A stretch of 64,000 bases of DNA. Origin: Gnetum montanum (Eukaryota > Streptophyta > Gnetopsida > Gnetales > Gnetaceae). The position numbers and the translations under genes were made by a program. Of the stretch, positions 1 through 11,409 are shown one piece after another. The stretch lies in the NCBI GenBank assembly GCA_015680685.1, contig MNCI01023974.1:105995-169994 (forward strand). The letters run 5' to 3'. How positions within the stretch are numbered: the first letter of the stretch is position 1; each line of letters opens with the position of its first letter. The notes below the pieces were generated by a model. It was not told where the DNA came from and did not search any database. It worked only from the letters and a program-made list of their open reading frames with translations.

Positions 1-1084
1 TGAGTGTCCTTGGGAACAACTTAAGCTTTTGCCACTCATTATCTATATTTTGCAAGGCACAGGCATCATGGAATGCCTGTAAATGATGTTGAGGATCAGC
101 ATTGTATCCCCCTTCAAACCGTGGGATATTATTTATGTCCAGGCGCTTGATCCTGCTATCTTTTAAGTGCCTTATGGGGATCCTAACTGCCTCTGTGATG
201 TCTAGCATGCTTCGGGTTGTGAGTAGGGGTTCATCATGATCATCTCTATCATGATGTCTGTGATGTCTTCGTGGTGGTTCCCTACTCTCCCTACGTCCTT
301 GCCCTTGTCCTAACTCTTGACCCTCTTGTTGAGGTCTCTCATCTCCTGTACTTTTACCCTCTCCATTATGCTCACGATGGTTGCGTCTAGATGTGGAAGG
401 AGAGTGTGAATGGTGAGATGAAGGGGAAGAGGAAGGAGATCCATCACCATGGAAATGTTTCTTACCTTCTCTTCGACTGCTTCAGCCCTGATCGTTGTAA
501 CGATCTAAGTGTCCGTCCTTAGTGTGAGTGGTTGTTCCTATCGTGAACAGTTGGTGCTCACGGGGATCAGAGCCTATAGCATGTATAGTTGATTGAAGGC
601 CTTGATGCCTAACCTCTTCACCATTGTGAGGAGGAGGAATATCATTTTCTAAGAAACCCGTTATGAGGGGTTCCTTGTCTCCTATTTCACTAAGGACATG
701 GGGGACCTTGCCCTTCAACAACGAATGTTGGCTCTCCTACCTCTCGTCCCGAATACATTGGGCATCTGTGGGATGATAATCCCTTGTGTCAAAGTTATCC
801 AGAATGTATTTTGCAAATAGTTCTTGCATGCCAATCTGTGCCAAGACACGGAAAAGCATGTTAGGTATAGATCGATCCAGGGGTAACACAATGTTACCTT
901 GCAAATCCCTCCATCGCAGTTGTTCGTCTTGATGGAGAATAAAAGTAAAATTAGGCACATACTCATCAGGATGAGTATATGTCACCTTAGATTGTTTAGG
1001 ACATGGCTGGTCTAGGTTATGTGCATGATGTTGACTATCTTTTGTATTATCCTTAGGTGAGTTAACCTTATGAGAAGAATCCAT
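1..1084 (-). pseudogene. Gag of Athila/Tat-type Gypsy element A (5' part)
   Basis: Gag is the structural protein that forms the retrotransposon particle. The frame opens at the ATG at 1084 and stays in one frame to the window edge, broken only by a TAG near 736 and a TGA near 481, so it is among the least decayed genes here. The N-terminal part (motif DEYVPNFTF, then GNIVLPLDRS) matches the start of gag in element K (DEYTPDFAF, GNIMLPPNRS at 56350). A basic Arg/His/Ser-rich stretch follows. The last part (DPQHHLQAFHDA, WQKLKLFPRTL) matches element C gag (DPQQHLQAFYDA, WKKLKLFPMTL). It lies just downstream of a primer-binding site and LTR on the same strand. The remainder lies outside the window. 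Confidence 0.8.
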
Positions 1085-1208
1085 TTTAATGGTGTGCTAT
1101 TCACCGTTATATATATGTTCTTAATTAACTAATTAACCCAAAGGTTCGTTAAGGCTCACAACGATGTGAAAAATTTCCTAATGTTCTAATTGGTGTAAAA
1201 ACACTTAG

Positions 1209-1226
1209 TCCCCGGCAACGACACCA
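1209..1226 (-). other. Primer-binding site of element A (tRNA-Asp type)
   Basis: On the minus strand this reads TGGTGTCGTTGCCGGGGA, one base inside the LTR boundary. It matches the complement of the 3' end of plant tRNA-Asp (TGGCGCCGTTGCCGGGGA) except for two C-to-T changes at CpG positions. This PBS class is typical of Athila/Tat Gypsy elements. It fixes the element as minus-strand and the adjacent LTR as the 5' LTR. Confidence 0.8.
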
Positions 1227-1227
1227 A

Positions 1228-2187
1228 TGATGAGTGGCGAGGTACCCCTACACTCAACCATATGAAACGAGTGTAGCACGCGTAATCCGGTCAAACTCCG
1301 CAGACTAAATGCCTAAATGCCGCAAGGAACACTTGGGGTTAATTAATCGTTGTCTTTCCAGACTTACTTGTTGTTGTCACAGTGTATGGTTAAGTAAGTT
1401 CGAGGTATATGATTTTTTTGGTATTTTACAGTTTATCTCCTATGCTAATGGTGAAGGGTTGAGAGACTAAAACTAACTCTAACTACAACACTAAGTCCTA
1501 GCGTCAACATCCATTCCCACTTGCCATACACACCCTGAACTATGCAACTGTGGCTACCAAACGCTAATCGTTACTAGGATTACCACACGTAACACACGTG
1601 CTCGAAGCGGTTGTACCGAGGCACTTAACTAACCTAAGTGTGACAAGCAGCCGATTCCTTGACTAGCCGTACACATCCGTAGATGCTTGTAATCAAGTCG
1701 TACTTGTTCCACGTTCTAGGAGGTAAGGGTAAGAGAATCTAATCGTGATGAGTAGTCGATTCCTTGGCTAGCCGTACACGCTCGTCAAAGGTCGTAACCA
1801 AGTCGTACTCATGCCACGTTTCTAGGAAAGCAATAAATAACATTAATTAAACCTATCCATGCACTGCAAGGTTTATCCACAAAGCTCGTCTTTATTGCCG
1901 TACACAACTTGCGTTCAGGTACAAAGCTACTCGAATAAAGAACCGTTCACTTGGGGGACTCCTACTGCGGGCACATGGAAAATATTCTATCTCTGGGGTG
2001 ATCAATCTGCCATAGCTTCGCTACTTTATGCCTATGATTTCCAATGAGGGGAGTGCTGCCTCTTATTTCTAGATTTGGCGGCAGACCGCGATATCGCGTA
2101 CACGATATCGCATGGAACGACGCGATATCGCGTACGCGATATCATAGGGGATGCGATATCGCGGCTTGTGCAATTTGCGTCTCATCA
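1228..2187 (-). repeat. 5' LTR of element A (960 bp)
   Basis: The repeat has perfect 7-bp inverted ends TGATGAG...CTCATCA and abuts the primer-binding site. It shares its internal landmarks with the LTRs at 10558, 16399, 41446, 7271 and 55261: GGGGTACC near the 3' end, GG(A/T)TTACCA repeats and a conserved GTGTATGG block. The U3 end (1990-2187 on this strand) carries a dense GATATC palindrome cluster. The other LTR lies beyond the left edge. Sequence to the right resumes element B, so A is inserted in B. Confidence 0.85.
2088..2165. promoter_or_regulatory. GATATC/CGCGTACGCG palindrome cluster in U3 of element A
   Basis: Five GATATC sites fall within 71 bases (2090, 2104, 2124, 2138, 2155), mostly as GCGATATCGC halves joined by GTACAC or GTACGC, so the block is nested palindromes. 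The corresponding place in the two LTRs of element C holds decayed versions. In element orientation it is in U3, upstream of an AAATAAGAGG stretch that is TATAAATAAGAGG in the C copy. A promoter role is inferred from this position. Confidence 0.5.
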
Positions 2188-4171
2188 GTATTCAATATTT
2201 TTTCCATTTTACACCATTTTTTGCACCATTGTTAGTACATTTGAATCTTTCTTAGATGTTTTACACATTCTTAGATATTTTAATTTATTTTGTTTAAGTG
2301 TGATTTTCAAATTTTTTGCTAATAAAAGTGCTTTATTGCCATAGGATATAATGGTGTTGTAGCTGCTACTAATGATGGTTAATGCTTTATGTTTTGTTTG
2401 CTAATGTCTAGTTTCTATTTTTGAATTTTCTACCAATGACTTAGGTATGGTTTTGTTTTTTAATGAAATAGGTAGTAAGTCCATGACATCCCCCCATTTG
2501 CACACTCTATGGTTTTCCTTGTTTTGGAAGTTTGAGGTCCCTTTCATTAAATCAACTTCTAATAAAATTTTGACCTTGGTAGTTTTTGGAATTGGGAATA
2601 ATTCAAAGGTTTACATAGGATGTGACTTCAAAGGGAGTCAATACTCTTTGTACTCTTCTACTTACTTGGGTGCTCGAGTGTTTGCATGAGCTACTTACCA
2701 TTCCATGTCACCAACTACAGGAAGTCAAATAAAGTCTTTGCATGGTGTAGTTCCCATCCAAAGAGAAAAGAGAAAAAAATAAAATAAAAAACATGATGGG
2801 AATTCAAAGCACATCCCTTAGACAAAAAAATGAGCTACAAGCATTTGTTATAGGACTAAAAAGACATGTTACCCATGCCTGAATGTCCCCTTTAACTAAG
2901 GCCCTCTTTCCCTTCCTACTTTTTTTTTCTCTTTATGGAATGGTGGTTGTTTTTTGGAAGCACTCTTGTGTCTCAAAGGGGTGGATTGGTCTTGGAGTGA
3001 CAATGCAAAGTCATTGAAAGAGGTTAGTTTTGACCTAGACTAAGGATGGATCTTCTCAAGTCATTTTAAACATAAACTCCACAAGGGACTTCTTATGACC
3101 TTAGTTTGGAATTCGATTTCACCTTCTCCATCATCCATTTATGTTGTCCATAACTCACCTCACTACCAATGTCCATGTTCTTAATTCCATGTCTTGGTCT
3201 GACATATTTGAATTTTTAGGTAGAATCTTCTAGGTTTTGGTTCTTAGCTTCCATCAACCATTAGTGACCTCTAGGGCCCACAAACTCCTTAGGTTGAGGT
3301 TATGCAAGGGAAAACAAGGAATTTTCCTACTATGGGAAGGATCCACTTGCATATCCCTTGGTTGGGTTCATTAAGCACCTTATGCTTAGGCATTCTTGTG
3401 ATCAAAATCTTTTGTACATCCATCTTCTGCATCCCACCATGTGTTTCTTTACATATTTTGTTCATTAAACACATTCTCCATCAAATTTTTCATTTCTTGG
3501 GCTTTCAAAGATCCTCTTAAATGATTTTATGATACTCTTGGCATTTCTAAAATTCCATGAACCCCAATTTCATTGAAAAATTCCTTAAATATTTTGAGAT
3601 ATTAACATTTGAAATTTTTTTGTCAATGGGCCTTGTATATGGGGCCTCGTCGATGGAGCAAACCCATATACGAGGCCTCATATATGGGGCCCCATTGATG
3701 TAAGGGAAAAATATTATAAATAGGCATAACCCCACTTAAAAAATTTTACATTTCCTCATAAATGTGAAAGTAGTTTTTCAATTTTTTAGAACCTAGAATC
3801 TTCTAGAGCCCATAACTCATAAACTATTTATCCAAATCACTCCATTCTTTGACCTTGTAGCTACTAGAGGTAAGCTATTTATCATGGGTTCGACAAATGT
3901 GCCATTTTTGATAGAATATTTATTGTGATTTTTGTAACTCCCACAAAGGTTTAACTAAACAATCAACTATTAAACACTAATTTACAAGAGTTAAACCTTT
4001 TGAACAATCTTTGGTGATAATTACAATAAATAATAAAGAAAATAATAATAAAATAATCAATCTACCATGGTCCAACCTTAGCCAACGTGGAACTAACTAA
4101 CTAACAAGAAAAGGTATTCAAAATTTTAAAAGTTACACATTACATCTACTAATCCATGGAAAGGAAAGTAG
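2188..4171 (+). other. Post-pol spacer of element B
   Basis: No convincing coding frame is present. From about 2345 to 3400 it aligns by eye with 62700-63720: the shared landmarks include TTTGCATGGTGTAGTT, AGGATCCACTTGCATAT and TTGGTTGGG. The first 150 bases are T-rich, like 62560-62690. From 3540 on it turns AT-rich, then holds a palindrome cluster and TATA box (see 3620-3735) before the extra ORF. Short frames in this stretch are judged chance ORFs. Confidence 0.6.
3620..3735 (+). promoter_or_regulatory. Putative internal promoter upstream of the extra ORF in element B
   Basis: Repeats of ATATGGGGCC, GAGGCCTCRT, GTCGATGG and CATTGATG, in both orientations, fill 3622-3704. A strong TATA-like box TATAAATAGG follows at 3715-3724. 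The U3 of the B LTR has the same composition and order: ATGGGGCCCCATCGATG blocks at 7292-7391, then TATAAATG at 7408. The extra ORF begins about 450 bases downstream. Function is inferred from this resemblance. Confidence 0.4.
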
Positions 4172-7035
4172 ATGGCACCAAAAGGAAAGCACATAAGAAT
4201 CAAGATCTTTCCAACCAAGGGAGAAACAACCTAGAACAAGAAGGGGCCAAGAATAGCCCCAAGAAGAATTACTTACAACCCATGCCATAGGTCCTCTTAG
4301 GGAGGAGGTAGAAGTGGAATCTATCAGATAGATTCTAGAACCACCAGTAGTAGTAATAGAATACTCCCATCGGGATGATGCACCAGCACAACTAGTAATT
4401 CTTGAGGTGACTTTAACAAAGGCCTGCTTGAATCAAATCAAATTGAGAGAGATCCAAAAATTGGTGCTTTAAGAGTTAAATTTTGCCCTTTCCTCAAGCA
4501 TGCACCAAGAGAAGTATAGGACCAACTAAAGGCCTTTCCCATGTATCCAATCATCACTTCCACTGGGGAGTGGTACAAGGGAGAGACATTCCTATTCTGG
4601 AATAATAGGTAGTGAGATCAATAGTGAAAATTAAGGACATCTTAGTGTCCTACTCAGTGCAGGCCCTTGCTATAGTGCTTGGGTTACCTAAAATAGGGGT
4701 AAATTTTACTAAGATCTCAATGCAGGTAAATCCCAATATCAAGAAAGAATGGATACAATAGTGCTATGGCGTCTACCGTAAGGAGTTTGGCATGATCACA
4801 CCACAAAGAGGATTTATTATAAGATTGTGGCCTTCCACTCAATCCCATGGTGAGGCCAAGAAAAATCACTACCTTTTCTACTTGAGCATGCACTACACTA
4901 AGTGGGAGATTCCTGGTCAACCTTCCATAGCTAATCTATCTAAAGATGGAGATGCGGTTTAAAGAAAATGAACATGGAAGGAAGGCACTCCCCTTTCCAT
5001 GCCTCATGAAGAAACTTTATTGAAGGGGAGGGATAGTCTGTTATACTAATGATATTTTTAAAATGGTTCTAGCCACCAATTAGGTGGAAATGATAAAAGA
5101 TAAAACACCTATAACTACTATTCAAGAAGATGAGCAATGACCACCACCTCCACTTGCCACTCAGACAACTGCACCAGACATTGCTACAACCACTCAACAA
5201 TTGTGAGAATATAGAGAGTGACTCTTGAGTGAATAAGAGCAATGAGTAGGCACGAGTGGTGAGGATCCATTTGTATATAGACCAACCATGAGTCACCTTA
5301 ATGAGGTGGCTCAAATGATCAACTTGATGGATGGAGGTGGATCCATTTTATTAGCCAAAAGAATGCAGCTACCCACAAGGTCAAATCCAAGCACCAGAGA
5401 GGTCATAATATCTCTCACAAAAAAAACTCTCTCCCAAAAATCTTTGGAAACGCTATGACCTTCTTGGTGCACTTGGAGGAGGGTGAGGGGGCAACTGTAC
5501 TAGTGATGTAGCTCCAAGAATAGGAGACAATAGTAGAAGTGGTTACTGACTGTATTATCAAAACACTTAATGCACCTACGGCATCTGCACCAAACATCAC
5601 TACACTTAAGGATGTGCAGACATCCGTAGGAACCACAAGTAGTAGAATAAATGTAGCATAACATGAAGAACTACTGAATTGACTGGTGGAAACTAGGTAA
5701 TCGCTTCCAGATGTCTTTGATCTTTTGGGCACTATCACTACAACCTAGTTAGAGCTACTAGAGGTAAGGGGTAAGAATATCATTTTGGAGGGGCAACTTG
5801 AAATAGCCAAAAAGACTAAATGAACACTTGGCTACTAAAGTTGCTAAATTAAGAGCCTAGATTACTAATCCTGCATTTCTCAACTCAGCATTGATAAGAG
5901 ATGAAGCTATGAAGTAGCTTCACACTAAACTAAGAAGGGTTGAGGATGTAATGGAGATGATGATGTTTTATCAATCCTTGGCAATGACCACATAACATAA
6001 GATTCAGAAGGCCTTGGATCAAAACTACCAGGAGAATGTCCAATTGATCACAAAAAATCATCGCTTGCGGAATGTTGATGTGCACATGAAACAATTAACT
6101 AAGTTCATCCATTAATAGTAAGAGAAACTGGCCACAACAAACACAGAATTGAGGAGATTGGCACCAGAAAATAGAAATCTTTCCATGGAGGAAGTTTTTG
6201 CCCTTCAACAAAAAACTATGACTGAGGTAGCCACTTGGAAATTGGAGGCTCTCAAATTTGATAGAGTCAAGGACTAGTATAGAGAATAGGTCAGTCTACA
6301 AAAGAAGTAAATGAGAAGCACATCTAGTTGGTGAAGACAAAGGTGAATGAGATCTTCTAACAACTTTAGCAAAGAAAATAATTGTAACAACCCATCATTG
6401 ATGGTATAGACGCCTATAACAAAGCAAAAATCCACATGAAGAAGTTGCATATTGAGGAGATGATGGAGTACATGGAGCTTACCAATCTATGTTATGCAAA
6501 TTTGGCCATGTTAACTGCTAGAAAACCATGATCTAAATTAGAGAAGTAGGTGGCTAGCTCGTACTTGCTGTATGAGGCCAAGTTTAAGCATCATAATAAT
6601 ACTAAGTAGAAGCTTATGGTGGAAAATGCTAAACTTGAAGTTCTCAAGGCATGATTCATGGATCAACAATCAACTATTGAGAACTTGGCCAAGAGGATGA
6701 ATGACTATGAGGAATTACAAAGTATAGTTAAGGTGTTTAACATTGAACACAAATAGTTTGTTGCTTGGTTTATCAATATAAAGGAAATGTTCTCGATAAT
6801 GACCTATTCATGGAATGTTCCCATTCCAGCTGACATTGGTGATGCTACATGGACCATGAATGATCCCCAGAGTAAGGAGGAGAAGATGAATGCATTATTA
6901 GATGCCTTTTGCCTTCCATTGGAGGTTGTAGCTATAGTAGGATAGCCACAGCTGCCTTAGCTACCACACATGCCTAAAGACAACGAAGGTCCTTCAAAGC
7001 CTCAGGGGCCTCCACCACTTGGGATTGTTTGATCT
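4172..7035 (+). pseudogene. Extra 3' ORF of element B, coiled-coil protein of unknown function
   Basis: A frame starting at the ATG at 4172 (MAPKGKHIRIKIFP) can be followed with many stops and frameshifts to about 7030, roughly 950 codons. The N-terminus is basic. A globular part follows at about 4400-4930, including YSVQALAIVLGLPK (4645-4692). A low-complexity stretch spans about 5100-5750, then a long Lys/Glu/Leu-rich coiled coil runs to about 6790, and a Pro-rich end contains PPPLG near 7010. The segment at 6406-6530 (IEEMMEYMELTNLCYANLAM) is clearly shared with fragment F (IEEMIEHMKLVNLCYRNLVM), showing protein-level conservation between copies. Its position between pol and the polypurine tract is that of the env-like or extra ORF in Athila/Tat elements, but I see no signal peptide or membrane segment. 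The ATG is directly preceded by AG (GTAG/ATGG), as in element C. Confidence 0.55.
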
Positions 7036-7261
7036 TCTCCATCACCTTCATGTAATCAGAGGATGTGCTATCTAATTTTTGTAAAGTCATGTCATGATGT
7101 TCAATTTTTTGTCATGGACACCATAATTTTTTTGTAATTTGTGTGATCTATACACTCGGGCACTCAGTCTTATCAAGTTAGTTATTTTGTTAAGAGTCAG
7201 TTAATAATCCCATAACTTTCCAATTTTGTAAAAGAATTTGAGGATGTGTTTTCATTTAGTC

Positions 7262-7270
7262 ATGGGGGTA
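7262..7270 (+). other. Polypurine tract of element B
   Basis: ATGGGGGTA directly precedes the LTR start TGATGAG. Element C has GTGGGGGTA in the same place on its strand. It primes plus-strand DNA synthesis and fixes the 3' LTR boundary. Confidence 0.7.
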
Positions 7271-8201
7271 TGATGAGCATCAAAGTCTTACATTGATAGA
7301 CCCCCATTGACATGGCCTCGTTGGGGGGTCCCCCATCAATGGGGCTATGTCGACGTAGTGCTTGCTACATCTATGGGGCCCCATCGATGTAGTACTATAG
7401 CAAAAACTATAAATGTGAGCTCATAGCCATGTTTATAAACATTCAAGTCATAATAGTAGCAGAGCTCTTGTAGTTTGTCTATTCAAAAGTTAGAATATTT
7501 TTCCTAAGTGCTCACAACAAGAGTCATTGAGTGTATGGATCTTTATTTAAGCATTGTTGTACTTGAGCATGACAGTGTGTACAACAATAAAGATGAGATT
7601 CTTGACAAACCTTGCAACATTCTGAATAGTTTACATGTTTTATTCATGCATTTAATGCTTTTAGTTATTTAGTGTTTTCCAGTAATTAAGATAATTAAAT
7701 AATTAAGCAAGATAAGTGAGATAGATTAAATACATAAGTACGACTACTTCAAGCATAACACGTACTCACTTGGTAATCCTAGCAGCGTTATTGCTTGGTA
7801 CACCTAGTAGCGTAGCGCTTGGTAACCTAGCAGTGGATATGTGGGTTTAGGATGTGTATGAAAAGTGGGACTGGATGCTTATGTTAATTCAATTAATTAG
7901 TTAGAGATTAGTTAATTATTTAAATTAAATTAGTTAATTCAATTACTTCATCTCTCTCTCTTTAAGTACAAAACCCATTAAACAAAAAATGATAAAAATC
8001 ATATGCCTTGATTACACTTAACTATACCTTTGTACTTCGCAAGTGTAATTGTGAAGACAACAAACAACCTTTAGGGCAAGATTCACTTCCTAGAAGACTA
8101 GTGCATTGGAAACTAGAGAGTCCATGGAATTTGACTGGATCATGCATGAACACTTTGTGATTTTTATGGTTGGGTGTAGGGGTACCCTTTACCGCTCATC
8201 A
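7271..8201 (+). repeat. 3' LTR of element B (931 bp)
   Basis: Ends are TGATGAG...CTCATCA with the polypurine tract immediately upstream. U3 has a CATTGACATGG / CATCAATGGGG / CATCGATG palindrome cluster (7292-7391) and TATAAATG at 7408-7415. The middle has a degenerate direct repeat, three units of about 19-25 bases starting CTTGGTA at 7769, 7794 and 7818, each containing CCTAGYAG. The 3' end GGGGTACCCTTTACCGCTCATCA-type block matches the other LTRs of this lineage. It closely parallels the K LTR over AAACCTTGCAACMYTC and GGATGCTTATGTTA. Confidence 0.8.
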
Positions 8202-10557
8202 CAAAGATTTAAGATTTTAGGATGTTAGTGCTATTATCCTTCAAGTTAGGTTTAGGTATAAACATCTAGTCATATTGTATTTGGTATCAATATTATCTTT
8301 ATTTCAAATAGTATCAATTTTGTAGTGATTCTAATTGCAATCATGTTTAAATGACTTTAAGATTTTTTTTCTCTATACTAGTTTAGCTATATATTTATTA
8401 TATGCTTATGATATATATCAGTGATCAACTCTATCTTGTTAAGACAAGGCTAGGATGAGGATGATTTTTAAGATATATCTATAATTTGGTTGAAAGAATC
8501 TTTTTCTTTCTTAAATCAATGCAATGTTGGAATTAATTTAGGATAATAGAATTCCTATTTTTTTGATGGAGAATATTTTCATGTTAAGAAAAAAATAAAA
8601 ACTAATCTTAAATGATTCCTAACATGGTAGTTATGACTACAATAATTTATTTTCCATGATAATTTCTAGTCAATTGGTAAAGTTCATCTCTTAACCATTT
8701 TTATGGCCATAGTTATTTATTTTCCATGATAAAGTTCAACAAACTCAAAAATGGCTTCTTAGCCAAAATTAAAGGTGCTCTAACCCTTCCTATATATGTT
8801 CCATGTAGATGGAGCAAGGTTAAGTGAGTTTAAAGATTTCTCCTTACTTAGTAGATGAAAAAAGGGAAGAGAAAGATCTTTTAAACTTTTGGTTATTTTG
8901 ATTCACAATGGCTAGTATTCAAGATAAAAAATAGAAGAAATACCTTGTATGTTTAGTTCAAAATTTTTGAATTAAAATAATTTTCTTTGTAGTAGTTTGA
9001 ATTTTTCCTGGAAGGAAGTTGTCTTATATAATAAGAAAAGCCTTGTAACATCCTATATTAAGACGAAGTGATGCCAAGGATCATTATTAATAACACAATG
9101 GAAGTATAAACAATTGGAGAATCCAATGATCAATGGAAATATACTAAAAATAATATACATGATATGTATATCTCGTAACATCATATAGAACAAAAACTAG
9201 GTTATTTTGACAACTAAGCAACATATCTAGCTATATAACAACATGTCTTTGCATAAAACAGATATTTGTATTGATCTTACCACATACATATAACATATAC
9301 ATCATCTATATACAATCACTACAAGAGTCATACAAATATTAGTAATTTATAGAACTTTGTTTAAGCACCACATGCACACTCAATATTACACATAGTTTTG
9401 AAATAATTCATCTTGAAGTAAACATTGAGCCAATGCATAGTCAAAGACATAGCTACAAAATCGAGTCTAATAGTCATACATACTTAATAAAGACAATAGC
9501 ACAACATAGTATAACAAAATTGCTTACCATTAACATAAAATATCAAATAAACATAATTAAAGAAAAATCATAACTAATGAAACCTATAAAATGATAGAAG
9601 CCAAAACATAAATAAATTTCATAATTAAAAATATGTAAGAAGATGATCCCAACAACTCCAATTTTGTCTCAATTGAATTTCTAGAGGAAACGTTATGCAC
9701 ATTCAAAGTTTATTAATGACATAATAAAATAATAATATTCAATTACCATGAGTGATAATAGCAATCCTCAAGAGAAACCAAAACAAAGCTCATTCTCAAA
9801 ATACATCATACAGATGCTATGCTAATCACCACAACATTGCAACTACTTTTTTCCAAATCCCAAATAATTCAATTTGTCACATACCAAATCATGTATAAGA
9901 AAAATGCGTAGGACACCTCTCATATGGGTACATAAACCTATAAATAGTCTTAATTGATAGAACATATGTGTTGTTAAAATTAAGATAATTAAGTTGATAG
10001 GATATGTAAGTAACCTTGAAATGGTGAATGGTTTAAAATTTGACAATGCTTGGATAGAACTCTTGCATGTTAAACAAATCATAATATAAACTAAATTAAA
10101 TAGAAAATTAAAATGCTTGTTTAAGGTAACATCCCAAATGTACCTGTTGTTGAAAATGAACAAGATATTTCTATTTCAACTATTAAATATTTTCACAAAA
10201 ATCAAGTAAATTAATTCCAAAATGCTGTACTTAAATAAAGAAGCATTTATCAAACCAAACTATAAATTAAAATGCATGAAACAAATAGATTTTGTTAGTC
10301 AACTGTGATAAAATAGATTTTAAAAATATAGCAAACTTTAAGAAAATAGATTTTTGAGAATAGTGATAGCAAAATAAACTTGTTTGAAAATTACTTAAAA
10401 AGTGAATGACATGACATTAAAAGAAATAATCCAATAAAGCATAAATGCTTTGCATATAGTCTAAAAGAGTTACCAAAATAGTCTAAAACTATAAACATGC
10501 AAACACTTGTTAAAGGAATATCACACTGACTATCAAAACTTAAATGAAAATAATAAT
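8202..10557. other. AT-rich stretch without recognisable features
   Basis: Between the B LTR and element C I find no LTR pair, conserved protein frame or RNA gene. The sequence is AT-rich with many short homopolymers and stops in all frames. A frame at 9843-10163 has no recognisable motif. It may be host intergenic or intronic DNA, or a very old repeat. Confidence 0.4.
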
Positions 10558-11409
10558 TGATGAGTGGCGAGGTGCCCCTACACTCAACCACACAAATACA
10601 AGCATTTCACGCACAATCCGATTGAACTCCACAGATGGGCTAGTTGTGGTATCTAGATGGTTACTTGTAGATCACAGTTTGCTGTCTTCTCACCTGGACT
10701 AGTATTGGCTTTGTCACATATGGTCTAGTCCAGAGTGAGGTGTATGATGTGTTCCTACACTAATGCTACTCCTGAGGATGATGCGAAATAATATCAACTA
10801 AACTAGGAGAGAGAGAGTGTGTGAGAGAGAATCTAAACTAGCCTAAGTGCGATGAGCATTCCTTCCTTAATCATTCATACACATCTTGGACCTCGTGCAC
10901 GACTACCATTGGGATTACCAAACGCATGGCCTAGGTACGCTACTGGGTTACCAAGTAGTCACACTTAAATGCTTGTGATTAAGTCGTACTCATTCCACGT
11001 TATTAGGAGATAAAGGTAGAGAGATATTAACTAAGAAAGTAGTAAATAACAATAACAATTAAATAAATAATTAAGCCAAGTGAATGTTGCAATGATGAAG
11101 TAATCTTGATCTTTATTTTCAGTCATGTATGTGTCCAAGTACATCACACTCGAATAAGGATGATGTACAATTACAATCATCACACTGCGGGCATACACTG
11201 GGAGAAAAGGGTTGAGGGGAAAAACTGATGTACTAAAAACTATTGAAAACTTAAACTTAAAAATTGACTCTTACCAAAACTACCTACCTCTTATTTATAG
11301 ATGAGGAGACAGGCTATGATACCGCGTACGTGATATCGCATCTAGACTGTGATATCGCATATGCAATATCATGGGTGCGATATCGTAGCCACCAATTCAT
11401 GACTCATCA
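10558..11409 (-). repeat. 3' LTR of element C (852 bp)
   Basis: Inverted ends are intact and a polypurine tract abuts the inner edge. U3 has TGATATCG-type palindromes at about 11317-11386 and, on the minus strand, TATAAATAAGAGG ending near 11287. It keeps a block of about 30 bases around 10925-10955 (two GGRTTACCAA copies) that the other LTR has lost, a deletion between short direct repeats. The tract AGAGAGAGAGTGTGTGAGAG lies near 10809. Confidence 0.9.

Larger units (their letters stand above)
2188..8201 (+). mobile_element. Element B, 3' part of an Athila/Tat-type Gypsy element
   Basis: This is one plus-strand unit: a post-pol spacer, an extra ORF, a polypurine tract and a 3' LTR. The spacer (about 2190-3540) is similar to the post-pol spacer of element K (62560-63720), which places B downstream of a pol that now lies beyond element A or is lost. 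The LTR at 7271 is a diverged relative of the K LTR at 55261. Element A interrupts B at 2187/2188. The 5' part and the second LTR are out of the window, so no target duplication can be checked. Confidence 0.7.

Noticed and set aside
1205-1230. Possible tRNA-Asp gene fragment
   Set aside because: Only the 18-base primer complement is present, next to an LTR edge; there is no cloverleaf.
2088-2165. Palindrome array considered as a CRISPR-like or satellite array
   Set aside because: The units are not separated by unique spacers, and the block sits at a fixed place in LTR U3 regions of a plant retroelement.
3547-4010. A 5' LTR for element B in this stretch
   Set aside because: No TGATGAG/CTCATCA ends, primer site or full similarity to 7271-8201; only the palindrome and TATA block are shared, which led to the internal-promoter interpretation.
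4717-5738. Minus-strand frames of 67-107 codons, some Ser/Val-rich and membrane-like
   Set aside because: They overlap the plus-strand extra ORF of element B, whose reading frame shares residues with fragment F, and they have no motif support.
10800-10830. AGAGAGAG/GTGTGT microsatellite as an independent repeat feature
   Set aside because: It is short, part of the LTR of element C and present in the other LTR.
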